The notes beneath the pieces are model-generated. The model saw only the letters and a program-made list of their open reading frames with translations, did not search any database and was not told where the DNA came from. Below, piece after piece: positions 7,944 through 17,532 of a DNA stretch of 64,000 nt. How positions within the stretch are numbered: the first letter of the stretch is position 1; the number at the start of each line of letters is the position of its first letter. Source of the stretch: JAWKTM01 sp041399085 (GTDB taxonomy: Bacteria > Planctomycetota > Planctomycetia > Pirellulales > Pirellulaceae); assembly GCA_041399085.1 (NCBI GenBank), contig JAWKTM010000014.1, positions 78,457 to 142,456 of the forward strand. Reading direction: 5' to 3'. Both the position numbers and the translations under genes were made by a program.

Positions 7944-8065
7944 AATCGTTGGCCAACCCGATAGACCGAGTGTTGTCCGGCAAGCGTTCCTTTAGTCGAC
8001 AAATGATTCGCAAGTTGGCGGATTATTTCGACGTGGACGTCAGCGTTCTTACGGCGAACCTTTAA
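7940..8065 (+). pseudogene. 41-codon HigA-like HTH fragment
   Basis: A short frame begins with an ATGA overlap to hipT and encodes 41 residues, including PIDRVLSGKRSFSRQMIRKL and ADYFDVDVSVL. This resembles the C-terminal half of HigA-type XRE antitoxins (xVLSGKRxLSxxMIRKLAxYFxVxxxxL), from the recognition helix onward. The N-terminal half of the HTH is missing. It is probably the remnant of a second antitoxin gene fused behind hipT, but the exact overlap leaves open a small translated fourth component. Its last 17 bp overlap the 3' end of the convergent flavoprotein gene. Confidence 0.5.
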
Positions 8066-9380
8066 CGCCATCCGCCGTGATTCTTTCGCCAGCCAGCCAT
8101 GCGGTGGCGAAGGCGGATTGGAAGTTGTAGCCGCCGATGGGACCGTCTAGGTCGAGCACTTCGCCGGCGAAGTAAAGACCGGGGACCAGTTTGCTTTGCA
8201 TGGTACGCGAGTCGACTTCGGCTAGCGAGACGCCGCCGGCGGTCACTTCCGCTTTGCGAAATCCCATCGTCCCGGCGATCGGGATGCGAGTCGCCTTCAC
8301 GCGTTCCAAGATCTCGTTGCGAGCTCGCTTGCTGAACTCGGAAAGACGTTGCTCGAACGGTAGGCCCGCTTGTTCGAAGATCGCTTCCGCCAAGCGACGC
8401 GGAATCCAGCGGCTGACCTGCGCCAAAACAGGGCGTCGGCCATCGGCGGTTGTCGCCTCGCGCAGCTCGGCTTCCAATTCTTCCCGAGCGGCGATTGGAA
8501 AGAAGTCGCAGACCAAATCCAACTCGCGCGGCCTAGGATGGCTGGAAACGGCACGGCTCACGTCCAACACGGCCGGTCCCGAGAGCCCGAAATGCGTGAA
8601 CAGGAACGAGCCGCGTTGCTCGGCCAACACTGCCGAACCCTTGCCCTTAACTCGCCGCGGATCGCGGGCGATCAAGGCCATCGTTGCGGAATCCACCGGC
8701 GCCGCCCCATCGCGCGACATGACCCGAAGCCCCACGTCCTCAATCGTCACGCCTCGCAACCGCGTCACCCATTCCGCATGCGTCGTGATCGGAGCCAGCG
8801 CCGGACGCGGCTCGACAATCGTGTGGCCGAACGACGCGGCCCAAGCATATCCGTCGCCGCGCGTGCCGCTGCCTGGGTAAGACTTGCCGCCGGTGGTTAG
8901 CAACACGTTCGCTGCGTCCAAAGTCCGATGCTCGGTCGTCAGCCGAAACTTGCCGTCCGCGCGTTCCACGGAAAGCAGCGATTCGTTCAACGCCAACTCC
9001 GCGCCGCTGCGGTTCAGTCGTCGCACCAAAGCGTCGACCACGTCCGACGCGCGATCGCTCGACGGGAAGATCTTCCCCGTTGGCTCGACCTTTGTCCGCA
9101 CGCCTTCCGACTCGATCAAGGCGACCAATTCCCGCGGCCCCAGCGACGCCAAAGCCGACTGAAGAAACGAGCCTTGCTGCCGACCGAACGCTTCGACGAT
9201 CCCGCGTCGATCGGTGGATTGCGTGAGATTACAGCGAGTGCCGCCAGACATCAGAATCTTGACGCCAGGCTGCCGATTGCGTTCGAGCAACAACGTCTTC
9301 AAGCCGCGTTCGCCGGCTCTCGCCGCGCCCAACAAGCCCGCCGCGCCGGCGCCAACCACGATGACGTCCCAATTCATCAT
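8049..9380 (-). CDS. NAD(P)/FAD-dependent oxidoreductase, BaiN/HI0933 family
   Basis: The 443-aa flavoprotein has an N-terminal dinucleotide-binding motif (VIVVGAGAAGLLGAARAGER). The family signature is KILMSGGTRCNLT. A second conserved site is LLTTGGKSYPGSGTRGDGY, and the C-terminal FAD contact is GLYFAGEVLDLDGPIGGYN followed by FQSAFATAW. All are characteristic of the HI0933/YhiN/BaiN family, whose physiological substrate is mostly unknown (BaiN is implicated in bile acid chemistry). It starts 1 bp after the stop of the GH88-like gene on the same strand, so the two are probably cotranscribed. Confidence 0.88.
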   Translation of the reverse strand: MMNWDVIVVGAGAAGLLGAARAGERGLKTLLLERNRQPGVKILMSGGTRCNLTQSTDRRGIVEAFGRQQGSFLQSALASLGPRELVALIESEGVRTKVEPTGKIFPSSDRASDVVDALVRRLNRSGAELALNESLLSVERADGKFRLTTEHRTLDAANVLLTTGGKSYPGSGTRGDGYAWAASFGHTIVEPRPALAPITTHAEWVTRLRGVTIEDVGLRVMSRDGAAPVDSATMALIARDPRRVKGKGSAVLAEQRGSFLFTHFGLSGPAVLDVSRAVSSHPRPRELDLVCDFFPIAAREELEAELREATTADGRRPVLAQVSRWIPRRLAEAIFEQAGLPFEQRLSEFSKRARNEILERVKATRIPIAGTMGFRKAEVTAGGVSLAEVDSRTMQSKLVPGLYFAGEVLDLDGPIGGYNFQSAFATAWLAGERITADGVKGSP

Positions 9381-9381
9381 T

Positions 9382-11100
9382 TCACCGGCCGGCTAATTCG
9401 GTCGACACCATCAACGCCATCGCTCCGCCCCGTGCGTCGCGTCCCAAGATCGCCGTTCGGTTGAAGTAAGCCGCTTGGTCTTTCTGCTTCCCGGTTCCCG
9501 TGCATACATCCACCAGTCGCCCGTTCTCGGGCGTCCGCAGTTTGATCGCTCGCCAAGCCCGTTCGATCGCGGGCTCGAACGTCGCCGCATCCAACCAACC
9601 CCGCCGCACGCCGCGTTGCATCGCGAACGAAATCATGCACGTGCAGCTCAGCTCGCGGTAGCTCTCCTCACGATCGACGATTTGATGCCAACAGCCGCTC
9701 GCGTCCTGGTGGGCCAGCAACGCCGTCATATGCTCGCGGAAAGCGGTCAACAACTCCTCGCGCCCCGCCGCCTGCTCGGGCCACTCGGACAACATCAACG
9801 CCAACCCCAACGCCGGGAATCCGTTGCCGCGTCCCCAGGCTGTTTCGTCCAGCGGCGAGTGACGATAGATACCGTCGGGCCGCAACACGAGGCGTCGCAT
9901 GAACCGCGTGTTTCCCAAAGCCGCTTCGAAGAATCGCGAGTCTTCGGTCAGAGAACCGGCCGCCGCCAAAATCGGTCCGCCCATGAACACCGCGTCGCTC
10001 ATCTCGTTATGAAAAGGCATCGCGTCGCGCGGCGTGCCCTGCTCGTCAAACGCCTGATCGGCCGCCACGCGCACCAATTCAATCAATCGTCCGCGTTGCT
10101 CGCCCTCGGCTCGCTTGGCCAGTTCGGCGAACACCAAATGCCCGGCCAATTCGCTGCCCGATTTGGGTCGAACCGGCTTTTGCCCGGTGACATACGGCTG
10201 AACGATCCGCTCCACGTCCGCCGCATGCGAGGCGTCGTTGTCCAACTCGCCCAGACGCAATCGGCCCACCAATGCGAGCGCCGGGATATAAGCCACTTGA
10301 TTCAAATCGTGGCCGTAATGGACGCTCAATTGCCGAGCGACTTCGGTCGGCGTCCGCTTTAGCCGCCGACGCAACTCAGCACGTGCCGGCGATGGCGGCG
10401 GAAGCTGCTCTTTGGCGAGTGACGTTAGCAGTCGAACCGCGACGTTCACCACGGCTTCCTTTGTGTCTCCCTCACCGACCGTCAAGGAAATCGCCGGCAC
10501 GGTACCAACTTCGCAAGCCGCTTCGCGATTCAACGCCGCGGCCAAATGATCGTTCGGCAAATTGCCGGTTGCTTCTGGAGCCAAGTTTGCGAGCCAATCG
10601 GGCGCCGCGTTCTGTCCATCGGGCTTGGCCTCGGCAGACTTCGGCAGACGCCAAGTGGTTTGCTCGCCTCGCTCAATCACCACAACCAAATCCGCGCCGT
10701 ACATCCCGATCCAGCGCCACAAATAAGCCGCCGCCGGATCACTCGCTTGGCCGTAATAATCGCCGGTGGGAGGAAAGCCGGTCGGTTTCGCCAGCCGTGC
10801 ATTGGGAACAAAGGCCACGGATAGGTTGGCTGCGGGCAATTCGTCCGCCACATTCGCCGACAAACGCTGCCGCAAGGCTTCCACAATCGGAGCCGCCGCC
10901 GTGTCGATGCCGATGACCACGATTCGACGCGTTTCAGCTTCGATCTCCCAGGCGTCGTTCGGAACAGTGCAGCGAATCGGCTCGTAGTCGGCCGTCACGC
11001 CGACCCGGCCTTCACCGCCGAACGCCGCGACGCTCCAGGTCAACAGCCAACCCGCCGCTCCCATCGCCAATGAACGACTCACCATTCTTGAGCGCCCCAT
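9382..11100 (-). CDS. secreted GH88/GH105-like glycoside hydrolase with unknown N-terminal region
   Basis: The 572-aa product has a signal peptide (LAMGAAGWLLTWSVAAFGG). ATG 11085 would place it more normally at the N-terminus than ATG 11100. The C-terminal half (about 310-572) resembles unsaturated glucuronyl/rhamnogalacturonyl hydrolases: FHNEMSDAVFMGGPILAAAG, DETAWGRGNGFPALGLALM, DASGCWHQIVDREESYRELS, and AYFNRTAILGRDARGGAMALM form the alpha/alpha-barrel repeats. Residues about 30-300 contain alternating beta/alpha sequence with no recognised motif. A periplasmic role in polysaccharide breakdown is inferred from the family; the substrate is unknown. Confidence 0.7.
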   Translation of the reverse strand: MGRSRMVSRSLAMGAAGWLLTWSVAAFGGEGRVGVTADYEPIRCTVPNDAWEIEAETRRIVVIGIDTAAAPIVEALRQRLSANVADELPAANLSVAFVPNARLAKPTGFPPTGDYYGQASDPAAAYLWRWIGMYGADLVVVIERGEQTTWRLPKSAEAKPDGQNAAPDWLANLAPEATGNLPNDHLAAALNREAACEVGTVPAISLTVGEGDTKEAVVNVAVRLLTSLAKEQLPPPSPARAELRRRLKRTPTEVARQLSVHYGHDLNQVAYIPALALVGRLRLGELDNDASHAADVERIVQPYVTGQKPVRPKSGSELAGHLVFAELAKRAEGEQRGRLIELVRVAADQAFDEQGTPRDAMPFHNEMSDAVFMGGPILAAAGSLTEDSRFFEAALGNTRFMRRLVLRPDGIYRHSPLDETAWGRGNGFPALGLALMLSEWPEQAAGREELLTAFREHMTALLAHQDASGCWHQIVDREESYRELSCTCMISFAMQRGVRRGWLDAATFEPAIERAWRAIKLRTPENGRLVDVCTGTGKQKDQAAYFNRTAILGRDARGGAMALMVSTELAGR

Positions 11101-11209
11101 TCCAAAGTTATCGTCAACATTACGGGCTCGGCGAACCGCCGACTCCGACTCACACGCGAATCAGGATAGTCGGCAACCACCTGCCGCGAAATCGTGAGCC
11201 GGCAGTTTA

Positions 11210-11555
11210 CCGGACGCCGCAATCGCCCGGTCGAACTCTGCAAACGCCCAGGCGATTATAATCGCCCGGTCGAATGCCGCAACGACCCGGTCGGACAGCC
11301 GCAAACGCCCGGTCGGACGCAGCTGCAAACGCTCGGTCGGACAAGCCGCAAACGCTCGGTCGGACAGCCGCAAACGCTCGGTCGGACAACGCGCAATCGC
11401 CCGGTCGGGACAGCCGCAAACGCTCGGTCGGACAAGGTGCCGCAATCGAGCGGTCGGACAGCGCAATCGAGCGGTCGAACAGCGCAATCGCGCGGTCGAA
11501 CGGGGCGCAATCACCCGGTAAGATTCCGCAATCGCCTGGTCGAGCGTCGCAATTG
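11210..11555. repeat. array of degenerate ~21-bp repeats (array 1)
   Basis: About 15 units, each starting near CCGCAAACG or CGCAATCG and ending near GGTCGGACA(G), lie in tandem with occasional 1-5 bp length changes. Typical unit spacing is 21-22 bp. Unit 3 contains the palindrome CGATTATAATCG. All six reading frames stay largely open because 21 is divisible by three, but length changes break every frame, so this is not coding. The same family recurs 32 kb away at 43.6-44.0 kb. Confidence 0.75.
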
Positions 11556-12089
11556 TTTGATAGGTAATGACTTGCGTGATGACGGCAGAAATGCAGGCGG
11601 CCTGACGATAACAGTCTTCACGGCTGCAAACTGCTGGCAAGGAACGATTACGGGAAAACCGAGGGAACTCTCGCCTGCTCGTCCGCATCGAAGCGTCATC
11701 CCGTTCCCTGTTCGTTGCTGGACGATGGTTTAATGGAAATGGGCCAAGAGCGTCGGAAACTTGGCACAAAGTCCTTTCCCATCGGGATTTGTTGACAGGC
11801 GGGCGCGTAATTAGAATCGCCAGTCTCTGCTGTTTTCTATTCCACGCAGTTATCCCATTTTTGAAGCTTGTCGAGGCGGTCGCGACACTGCTCGTGGTCG
11901 GCCTCACGCCTGGGTGATTTGCATCTTGCTTCCCGCGAAGGACTTAGGCTAATTGGTGGCGGCGTCAAATGGTGGAATCGTATCCAGATGCAACAGACTG
12001 GGCACTGATGACTCTGTTCAACTGACCGGTACCAATGGTAAGTTGCCAACCCAGATAGGGTCAGAAGCCAGGAAACTGTAGCCGCCGCG
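11556..12089. other. intergenic stretch without recognisable gene
   Basis: Between array 1 and the first recognisable codons of the giant protein there is no convincing open frame, RNA or repeat. The start codon and promoter of the downstream gene presumably lie here but cannot be placed because of frameshifts. Confidence 0.4.
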
Positions 12090-15000
12090 CTGTCGTACTC
12101 CCAGCCACAGCGCAAAACGACAGCGAGCGGGGCGTCGCCGCCGCTTCTTCCGCCCCGGGCTGGTCGAGAAGCTGGAAGACCGGCAAATGCCGTCCGGCAT
12201 CCACGACGACGGCGGCATTCCGAAGTGCTCGTGGCCGAAGGCGTGGTGGCGTCAAAGTCGACCCGAATACGGGCTTTTACATGCCAGCGCGGGCGTCGTG
12301 ACGGATCTCTGCCGGTAGGTTATTCACCCAGCGATTATCTGCCGTCGGGAGTTCTCGGCGGAGGAATTCCGGTTCGACGGTGTTGGGAAACAATGTCCCC
12401 GCCCTGCCCAACAATGCGATCAAGGGATTGACCGTCCAAGAGGCGGAACCGAATGACACGATTTTCCAGGGCAACACTGTTGGTATTGGAACCGGCACCG
12501 GACAAGATTCGTCGGCCAGCATCACCGGAACGATTCAGACCGTCGCCGACTACGATTATTACAAAGTGTATCTGAAGCCGGGCGACATCATTAGCATCCT
12601 GGTGACCGGCGGTGCCAATGACATTGCCCTTCTCGATCCGATGGGACGCGAACTGCAAGGGTCGCAGATCGACGTTCGGCGCCGCTAATTGGCCCCAGTG
12701 GTAGACCAGCGGCTTCGGTTGCTCAGCGGCGGCAATGCGGCGATCTCCTACGTCGTTGGCGAGGAAGGCGATTACTCGATTCTGGTCATGGCAACTTCAA
12801 CTGGCTTCGACCGGTCCGCCGATTGGTGGCGGTCCTTATACATTGCAAGTTGACCTTCACCGTCCGTTCCTGGAAAGCCAGCCGATAGGAACTCGACAGA
12901 TCCTACCCGGATTTTACGGTGCGATCCTTCCTCGAAACATTTTCGATCCCCGCTCCAAGGCAATGCTCGCCTGTCGCCGCCAGACGACTACATGGTTGGC
13001 TGGGGACTGGATACAGCAACCTATAAAGATGCCAATCGATTCGATATTGGAAACGGTCAACAAGCAGTTTTCAGAGTTTCTGGGCACGGATGGTCGTAAT
13101 GGTCACTTCTCATCGAGCGGCGTAGGCGGCGAATTTGATATCGAAATTCAACAGCCGTGACCATGCCGACCCTTGGGGCCAACCGCCGAATGTCAGTCGC
13201 ATCGTTGTGGGCGGCTCACTAACAGAGCTATTGATACAAACGATTGGTATCGCTCAGTCGATCGACGTTGGTAATGGAGACGGAAGAGTCGGCCGTGGTA
13301 TTGCTCGATCTTCTTGAGCACAAGGCTGCGGGAAACAACCCCAACTCGCTTAATAACATACCTCGGCATCCAGCAACCACGATTGTGTGGATGTGATCGG
13401 GCGAGCGGTCGGAACAATTGTTACCCATGAGGCCGGCCACTTCTTTGGGCGCTTGGCACCAAGACAATACGAATACCGTTCCCATGATTATGGATTCGGG
13501 CGGTAATTTTGCGAACACCTTGGGACTTGGCCCAGATGGCATTTTTGGCACGGATGACGACATTGAGGTCAACTTTTGGCAAGGATCGCTATAGCCTGCT
13601 GAGTTCTTTACCGGCACGGAAGATACAGCCGACGGGATGGCGTTCGGCCTCTCGACGGGCAAGGTGGGTTCCACCATTTCTGGTATTAAGTTCAATGACG
13701 CCAACGGCAATGGGCGTCGTGATACGGGCGAAGCCGGCCTGGCAGATTCACCATCTACGCGGATTTGAACGTCAACGGTATTCTCGATGCGGGTGAACCT
13801 TCTCGCTCGGTCAGCGACAGCACGGGGCGCTTACTCATTGCAAGTCCCCACGGGTTCGCTTCGCATCGCGGAGGTTCAGCAGGCTGGCTATCGGCAGACT
13901 TTCCCCGCTGCACCGGGAATTCATACGGTTACGCTGACCGCCGGACAAAACGGTTACCGGAATCAATTTCGGCAATCAAGCGATTGTCGCCCAGGCGGTT
14001 GGTACAAAATGGTTGGATACCGACGGCGACGGTGTAAAGGACGCTGGCGAGCCAGGGATTGCGGGTGTGTGGATTTATGTGGACTTAGATCAAGACGGTC
14101 GCATTGATACGGGCGAACCGGCTACGGTAACCAACCAATTCGGACAGTACACATTGGCTTTGCTCATGGAACTTACCAACTTCGCGAAGTGCTCGGCCCC
14201 GGTTATGTTCAGACATTTCCCGGTGGCAACGGCGCTCATACCGTGACCGTGACTGGTACGGAAACGGTCGGACGCGATTTCGGTAACATGCCCGCATTTG
14301 ACTATGGCGATGCTCCGGTTGACTACGTCTCGCTGACACTCGCCGGCGAGGCTCGCCACGGAGTCTTGCAGGGATTCCACTTGGGCGCGGCCGTCGACGG
14401 CGAATCGGGTCCTCAGTCATCCAATGACGCATTGGGTGATGACAACGCGGGACAAGATGATGGAACGGGAGCGAACACCATCATCGACGACGAAGATGGC
14501 GTCATTATCCCCGGTCCGTTCTATATCGGCAAAACGGGCAGTGTAACGGTCAACGTGGAAACCGGTTCCATCGCTCCTGGTATGTTGCAAGGTTGGATCG
14601 ACTACAATCGGGATGGTGGTGGAGCGATAATGAGCAAATCGTAAAGAATCGCACGTTGGGAACTGAACCCATGTTACGTTTACGGTCCCCACAACGAACA
14701 CGGTTGTCGGCAATACGTTTGCCCGGTTCCGTTACAGTGCCACATTGCGGGCTTGGGCCCGCTGGGCTCGCCGCCAACTGGTGAAGTAGAAGACTATCAA
14801 GTCTTACTCGTTGGAAGATCGACCTAACGCCACGACGACACGGATTGGTCTTACAAGATTCCGTTACAATCCAATCCCTGTCCTCGCTAACGACTTTTCC
14901 AGTTCCACTGGAATCTTGAATATCACCGCGGCCGGAAACAATGTGGCCAATCGGCTAACTTGGTGTCGTGACGATTTCGGCCAACAAGCAGACGACGATC

Positions 15001-17387
15001 TTCTATTCGCTGCGACCTGGATTCTTTGGGACCGATACATTTACTTACACGGTGACCGATGCATGCCAATCGATACGGCCACGGTTACGGTCACGGTGTT
15101 GCTGAACTTTGAAAACCCGGTGGCGGTCGAATATTCTTTCTCGGTGACGGAAGGGTCGTGGAGCAATCGACTCGATGTACTTGCTAATGACATCCAGGGG
15201 CGAACTCCACCGATCAACATCGTTTCCTTTGGCCCGACGTTGAACGGTGGAACCGTGCAGATCATCGAAGGCGGGGCTGCGATCCAATACACGCCGCCCG
15301 TCAATTTTGGCGCGAATGTGGCCGGCGACATCGATCAGTTCACCTACACGATTGCTGACAACGATGTGCCGCCGAATCTGAGTACGGCGACGGTAACGAT
15401 TTCCCGTAATCCAGTCGACCAAACGGAAAAGAAGGTCGCCATTGTCTTACAACCAACCGATTTGAACGGCCGCCCCTTAGGTGCTGGTGAGCAAATCCAA
15501 GTTGGACAGCAGTTCCAAGTTCAGGTGTTGGTCGACGATCTGCGAAGCCCGCTGCTTTCATTGGGTGTCGAGTCGGCTTATTTGGATTTGTTATACAGCG
15601 CCACGAATGTTCAACTGGTCGATATCGAGTTCAGTAGTGTTTATCCCAATGCTCGGAATCGCGATACGACGGTTCCCGGCATCATCAACGAATTGGGGGC
15701 GGTTGCTGGATTCCCCGATCCGGGCGACGGTCTCGTGGAGCTTGTGACTCTCACACTTCAAGCGGTTGCGCCAGGCACGGTCGATTTCAAATCCGACCCG
15801 GCGGACGACTTGCCTCTACATGAAACGGTTCGACGAGCTTCGGATCGTGTCAGCTTCGAGGAGATCTCTTACGGAACCGCTTCCGTCACCATCACCGGGG
15901 ATGTGGCTGGTGGTCCGAAGGCAGTGGATGACAGCCGTAGTTTGGCAGGCGGATCGATCGTTATTCCCGTCTTGGCCAACGACTCTCAAGGAACGGGAGC
16001 CACTAAAGAACTGCTGACCGTCGGTAATGTCTCGAATGGAACTTTCGTTACCAGCAACGGCGCCACCGTCACTAAGAATGCCGACGGCACGATCACTTAT
16101 AATGCGAACGGATTTGTGGGAACGGATCAGTTCACTTATACGATGGGCAACGGAACCGGTGTCACCTCGACGGCCGAAGTCACCGTGCATGTGGGAAGCA
16201 ACATCAACCGCATCGCTGATGTGATCCTGGAAGCCGTGAACCCGGCCACGGGTTTGCCGATTACCACGCAGATTCAAGCTGGCTCGCGATTCCTGCTGAA
16301 CGTATACGTTCGCGACAATCGGGCTTTGCCGCCCGCCGAATCGGGCGTGTTCGCGGCTTATATCGATCTGTTGTATGACAAAGATCGAGCGCAGGTTGTT
16401 TCGTCGGGAACGAATCCGTTGGGCTTCTCAGTTGTGTTCGGACCGGACTTCCAGAATCAATTGTCTGGGGCAGTCGTTACGGAAGGTTTTATCGACGAGG
16501 TTGGTGGCGTCGGCAACCAAACCAATCCTGGCGATCTGAGCCAGGTGAAGATGTTGCTGGCGACGATCGAATTTACTGCGACTCAAACTGGCAATTTGGT
16601 ATTTCGCGCCGACCCGGCCGATATCCCATTAACTCATGACTTCTTGCTGTATGACGGTGACGTAGGCGCTCTGTCGCCCAGCCAAGTTGATTACTCGGAC
16701 GAAGGCGTCCTATTGTTGAACGTCGTCACCGGCCAGACGCTGTCCGCGTTCACCAATTCGACGAACCCATTGGATGTGAACGCCGACGGCACGGTGAGCC
16801 CGATCGACGTGTTGCACGTGATCAACGATCTGAATCGCGGCGGCTCGCGCACCTTGCAAGCCGGATCGGGATCGCCAGCGGAAGGGGAAGGCGGAGCCGA
16901 CCATCTGCTGTATATCGACGTGAATGGCGACTCGATGGTGTCGCCGATCGACGCCTTGCGAGTGATCAACTTTTTGAACAACCGCAACGGCGGCCTGGGT
17001 GAAGGCGAGTTCGCCAGCTTTGTGACGCCAGACGCTTCGTTAGACGCTTCCAATTCTGCGGCGGCCAGCATGGTCGTCGATGTGGTGGCGGACACGGCGG
17101 GCGACACGAACTCGCTCGATACCAGTTTGTTGTCCGCGTTGTCGACGAATGTTGCAACGGCGGACGACGCTGCTGGCGACAACACGTCGAACGACTCGCT
17201 TTCGGACGCTGCAGATACAACCTCCGCCGGTGCGAGCAACGTTGCCCAGCAGAATCGGTCGAGCCAGCAATTCGACTCGTTCGATTCAGAAGCCGACTGG
17301 GATAGCTTGTTGACCGACGAGATGCTGGACGACATCTGCTCCGCTTGGGACGAATCCAGCGAAGACAAGTTGTTCGGGGCTCTGTAG
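12090..17387 (+). pseudogene. giant LEPR-XLL secreted metzincin/SdrD/dockerin protein, frameshifted
   Basis: Pieces of one long extracellular protein follow each other in shifting plus-strand frames. They are: LEPR-XLL sorting motif GLVEKLEDRQMPSG (about 12160-12205); a pre-peptidase C-terminal-like domain (about 12430-12830); a metzincin zinc site HEAGHFFGAWH (13426-13459) that is readable only if one G of the run 13447-13449 is removed; SdrD B-like repeats with KFNDANGNGRRDTGEAG and WLDTDGDGVKDAGEPG (13680-14280); a GEVED-like region with FDYGDAP (14290-14650); and cadherin-like and dockerin parts (from 14811, listed separately). Protein similarity is uninterrupted while the frame changes at least six times. 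Sequencing indels are therefore more likely than true decay; if corrected, a protein of about 1,750 aa is expected. Confidence 0.65.
14811..17387 (+). CDS. C-terminal open frame of the giant protein: cadherin-like, cohesin-like and dockerin domains
   Basis: This 858-codon open frame is the intact C-terminal part of the protein starting near 12090. The first ~90 codons still mix frames (no true start here). Two VTEGS/LDVLANDIQG-type and VIPVLANDSQG-type cadherin-like domains alternate with two cohesin-like beta-sandwiches (about residues 210-360 and 470-640) built around LLSLGVESAYLDLLYS and SGVFAAYIDLLYDKDRAQVV. A dockerin-type duplicated Ca-binding motif follows (LDVNADGTVSPIDVLHVIND and YIDVNGDSMVSPIDALRVIN). 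The tail is acidic, Ser/Thr/Ala-rich. Dockerin and cohesin-like modules in planctomycetes suggest cell-surface assembly. A terminator follows. Confidence 0.75.
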   Translation: MEDRPNATTTRIGLTRFRYNPIPVLANDFSSSTGILNITAAGNNVANRLTWCRDDFGQQADDDLLFAATWILWDRYIYLHGDRCMPIDTATVTVTVLLNFENPVAVEYSFSVTEGSWSNRLDVLANDIQGRTPPINIVSFGPTLNGGTVQIIEGGAAIQYTPPVNFGANVAGDIDQFTYTIADNDVPPNLSTATVTISRNPVDQTEKKVAIVLQPTDLNGRPLGAGEQIQVGQQFQVQVLVDDLRSPLLSLGVESAYLDLLYSATNVQLVDIEFSSVYPNARNRDTTVPGIINELGAVAGFPDPGDGLVELVTLTLQAVAPGTVDFKSDPADDLPLHETVRRASDRVSFEEISYGTASVTITGDVAGGPKAVDDSRSLAGGSIVIPVLANDSQGTGATKELLTVGNVSNGTFVTSNGATVTKNADGTITYNANGFVGTDQFTYTMGNGTGVTSTAEVTVHVGSNINRIADVILEAVNPATGLPITTQIQAGSRFLLNVYVRDNRALPPAESGVFAAYIDLLYDKDRAQVVSSGTNPLGFSVVFGPDFQNQLSGAVVTEGFIDEVGGVGNQTNPGDLSQVKMLLATIEFTATQTGNLVFRADPADIPLTHDFLLYDGDVGALSPSQVDYSDEGVLLLNVVTGQTLSAFTNSTNPLDVNADGTVSPIDVLHVINDLNRGGSRTLQAGSGSPAEGEGGADHLLYIDVNGDSMVSPIDALRVINFLNNRNGGLGEGEFASFVTPDASLDASNSAAASMVVDVVADTAGDTNSLDTSLLSALSTNVATADDAAGDNTSNDSLSDAADTTSAGASNVAQQNRSSQQFDSFDSEADWDSLLTDEMLDDICSAWDESSEDKLFGAL

Positions 17388-17421
17388 CCCAAGTTCGGTT
17401 ATTCCTACGCTCCATTGTTCG

Positions 17422-17460
17422 ACGGTAGCCCGCGCTGTTTAGCCGGGCTATTGCCGTTTT
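17422..17460 (+). terminator. Rho-independent terminator
   Basis: Inverted repeat TAGCCCG (17426-17432) / CGGGCTA (17444-17450), extended by ACGG/CCGT, followed by TTTT at 17457-17460. It lies 35 bp after the stop of the giant dockerin protein. Confidence 0.7.
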
Positions 17461-17532
17461 CTGACAGACGTTCCTTCCAATTTGGATCGCGACGGTTGAT
17501 TCACACGGACGTGGTTCGATAGTCTGGCAGCC

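Noticed and set aside
11210..11555. CRISPR array
   Set aside because: Units are ~21 bp with no unique spacers between them, the copies are degenerate, and no cas gene is nearby. The same holds for 43581-44030.
11161..11907. 248-codon minus-strand frame across array 1
   Set aside because: It simply translates the 21-bp repeat (RLRLSDRAF-like runs) with irregular periods; no protein family is evident.
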